Assembly: GCA_017503305.1 (NCBI GenBank)
Contig: JAFVTJ010000076.1
Location: forward strand, 1 to 7,863
Length of the DNA: 7,863 nucleotides
Direction: 5' to 3'
Origin: Clostridia bacterium
Lineage (GTDB): Bacteria; Bacillota_A; Clostridia; Oscillospirales; Acutalibacteraceae
In this document: positions 7,245 through 7,863 of the stretch, piece by piece
Numbering within the stretch: the first letter of the stretch is position 1
Layout: each line of letters opens with the position of its first letter
Notes under the pieces: generated by a model
What the model was told of the DNA's origin: nothing
The model's input: only the letters and a program-made list of their open reading frames with translations
The model's database searches: none
Position numbers and translations under genes: made by a program

Positions 7245-7741
7245 TTTATTTTAACATCCTTTCTTTTAATCAAAGCCAAAATATTTAAAACAATAGCCGC
7301 TATCGAAAGTACAAAATAAGCAATTTTTAAAATTGCAGCTAAATACCCAATCCTTAAAACCGCCGCATACAATGCCACAATATAAGTTTGAGGTGGAATA
7401 AGGATAAAAAATGTCAATGCTACTCCCAATAAAACAATAAGCCATATATTTAAGGCGCGGTTTGTTTTAGTTCTAAAGGCGGCAATCGTCAATAATAACG
7501 GTATTACAATATTTAAAAGCGCAAGGGTGATATGTAAAATAAAAGAAAAAATTGCGCCTGTTTGCAACATAAACGTTAGTGTCGGCAAATCCGCGCCACC
7601 GATTATTCCAATGCTTCCTTCATTAACGCCTATTGACGTCAACTCATAAATTATGTCGCTTGTGATAACATAACACCAAAACAACGCTACAATATCGTAA
7701 ATTATAGTGACAATACAAAACAGAGTTTTCTTTAAATTCAT
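7241..7741 (-). CDS. Multi-pass membrane protein with GIIGGAD-x-PT motif, unknown function
   Basis: This 166-aa protein has about four hydrophobic segments (about 6-27, 57-89, 97-128 and 131-158) and a basic tail KRKDVKIK, which suggests a cytoplasmic C-terminus. Between the first two segments lies SIGIIGGADLPT (43-54). It closely resembles the GIIGGADGPT stretch I remember from beta subunits of sodium-translocating decarboxylases (OadB family) and from small clostridial membrane proteins; here Leu replaces the usual Gly. The protein is far too short to be a full decarboxylase beta subunit (about 370-430 aa), so the role is unknown. The ATG at 7741 has a GATAGGA ribosome site (7751-7757). Its TGA overlaps the ATG of the 597-aa lipoprotein gene by 4 nt, so the two are likely made together and may form one membrane complex. 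Confidence 0.8.
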   Translation of the reverse strand: MNLKKTLFCIVTIIYDIVALFWCYVITSDIIYELTSIGVNEGSIGIIGGADLPTLTFMLQTGAIFSFILHITLALLNIVIPLLLTIAAFRTKTNRALNIWLIVLLGVALTFFILIPPQTYIVALYAAVLRIGYLAAILKIAYFVLSIAAIVLNILALIKRKDVKIK

Positions 7742-7760
7742 AAATTATTATCCTATCTAA

Positions 7761-7862
7761 TTAATTTTCGTAGGGGTCGATGCCCACATCGACCCGTGTA
7801 GTCACATTTAATTCTTCTTTAAATAATCGAGTCAAAGTAGAGTGATTCATAGAAACAGCTTT
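7761..7862 (-). CDS. Possible C-terminal end of an AraC-type regulator, 5'-truncated by window edge and ending in the palindrome
   Basis: On the minus strand the frame is open from the window edge (base 7862) to a TAA at 7763-7761, 33 codons. It reads KAVSMNHSTLTRLFKEELN, then VTTRVDVGIDPYEN. The first part resembles the recognition helix of the second helix-turn-helix in AraC-family regulators (pattern S-x-L-x-R-x-F-K-x-E-x-G/N-V-T). In that family the sequence should go on with P-x-x-Y-L and about 30-40 more residues. Here it instead runs straight into the palindrome, which encodes the last 11-12 residues, so the gene looks truncated by that element. The stop is only 19 nt before the start of the membrane protein gene. 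The evidence is short, and a chance open frame is possible. Confidence 0.4.
   Translation of the reverse strand, partial: KAVSMNHSTLTRLFKEELNVTTRVDVGIDPYEN
7774..7795. repeat. GC-rich palindrome, probable dispersed REP-like element
   Basis: GGGTCGATG (7774-7782) and CATCGACCC (7787-7795) are perfect 9-bp inverted arms with a CCCA loop. The GC-rich sequence stands out sharply from the AT-rich surroundings. With its flanks (GTAGG on one side, CGTG on the other) it resembles short palindromes of the form CGGGxxGATGxxGGCATCGxCCCCTACG that I remember as scattered through clostridial genomes. Only one copy is in this window, so the repeat nature is inference from memory. A terminator for the upstream leftward frame is an alternative, but no T run follows on the minus strand. 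Confidence 0.55.
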
Positions 7863-7863
7863 A

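Noticed and set aside
5337..7260. Similar leaders GAAAGGATG..TAAAAT and MKKII starts of the two lipoprotein genes as evidence of duplication
   Set aside because: asd has almost the same leader and MKK start, so this is the usual translation-start context of the genome; the two proteins do not otherwise look alike.

Overview
The window looks like a low-GC, Gram-positive anaerobe of the Clostridia type (uncultured Ruminococcaceae/Oscillospiraceae-like gut lineages are my best guess, from memory). The reasons are an AT-rich sequence with AAAGGA/GGAG ribosome sites, an archaeal/fungal-type aspartate-semialdehyde dehydrogenase in an asd-dapA-dapB operon, a DUF378 small membrane protein, and lipobox lipoproteins starting MKKII. 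No phage, transposase, CRISPR array, rRNA or tRNA gene is visible.

Left part (1-3816). A 3'-truncated queA (queuosine tRNA modification) runs leftward off the window edge. Across a roughly 120-bp gap, asd, dapA and dapB run rightward with 19-20 nt spacers and end in a strong intrinsic terminator right after dapB. The three enzymes act consecutively in the diaminopimelate/lysine branch: aspartyl phosphate to aspartate semialdehyde, to hydroxy-tetrahydrodipicolinate, to tetrahydrodipicolinate. The queA-asd gap holds two near-consensus promoters that fire toward each other, plus a 6-bp inverted repeat inside the asd promoter. There is no room for a lysine riboswitch.

Middle (3817-4150). A single 68-aa DUF378 membrane protein gene with its own strong ribosome site is followed by a hairpin that may terminate transcription in both directions.

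Right part (4151-7863, all leftward). In transcription order there is a possible C-terminal remnant of an AraC-type regulator ending inside a GC-rich palindrome, then a 166-aa multi-pass membrane protein carrying a GIIGGAD-x-PT motif. This overlaps by 4 nt a 597-aa lipoprotein that I read as a seven-bladed beta-propeller. After a 114-bp gap with an 18-bp operator-like palindrome comes a second, cysteine-rich 394-aa lipoprotein. The membrane protein and first lipoprotein are almost certainly translationally coupled. Their function is unknown. This cell-envelope cassette is the least understood part of the window; the lysine and queA regions are ordinary housekeeping genes.
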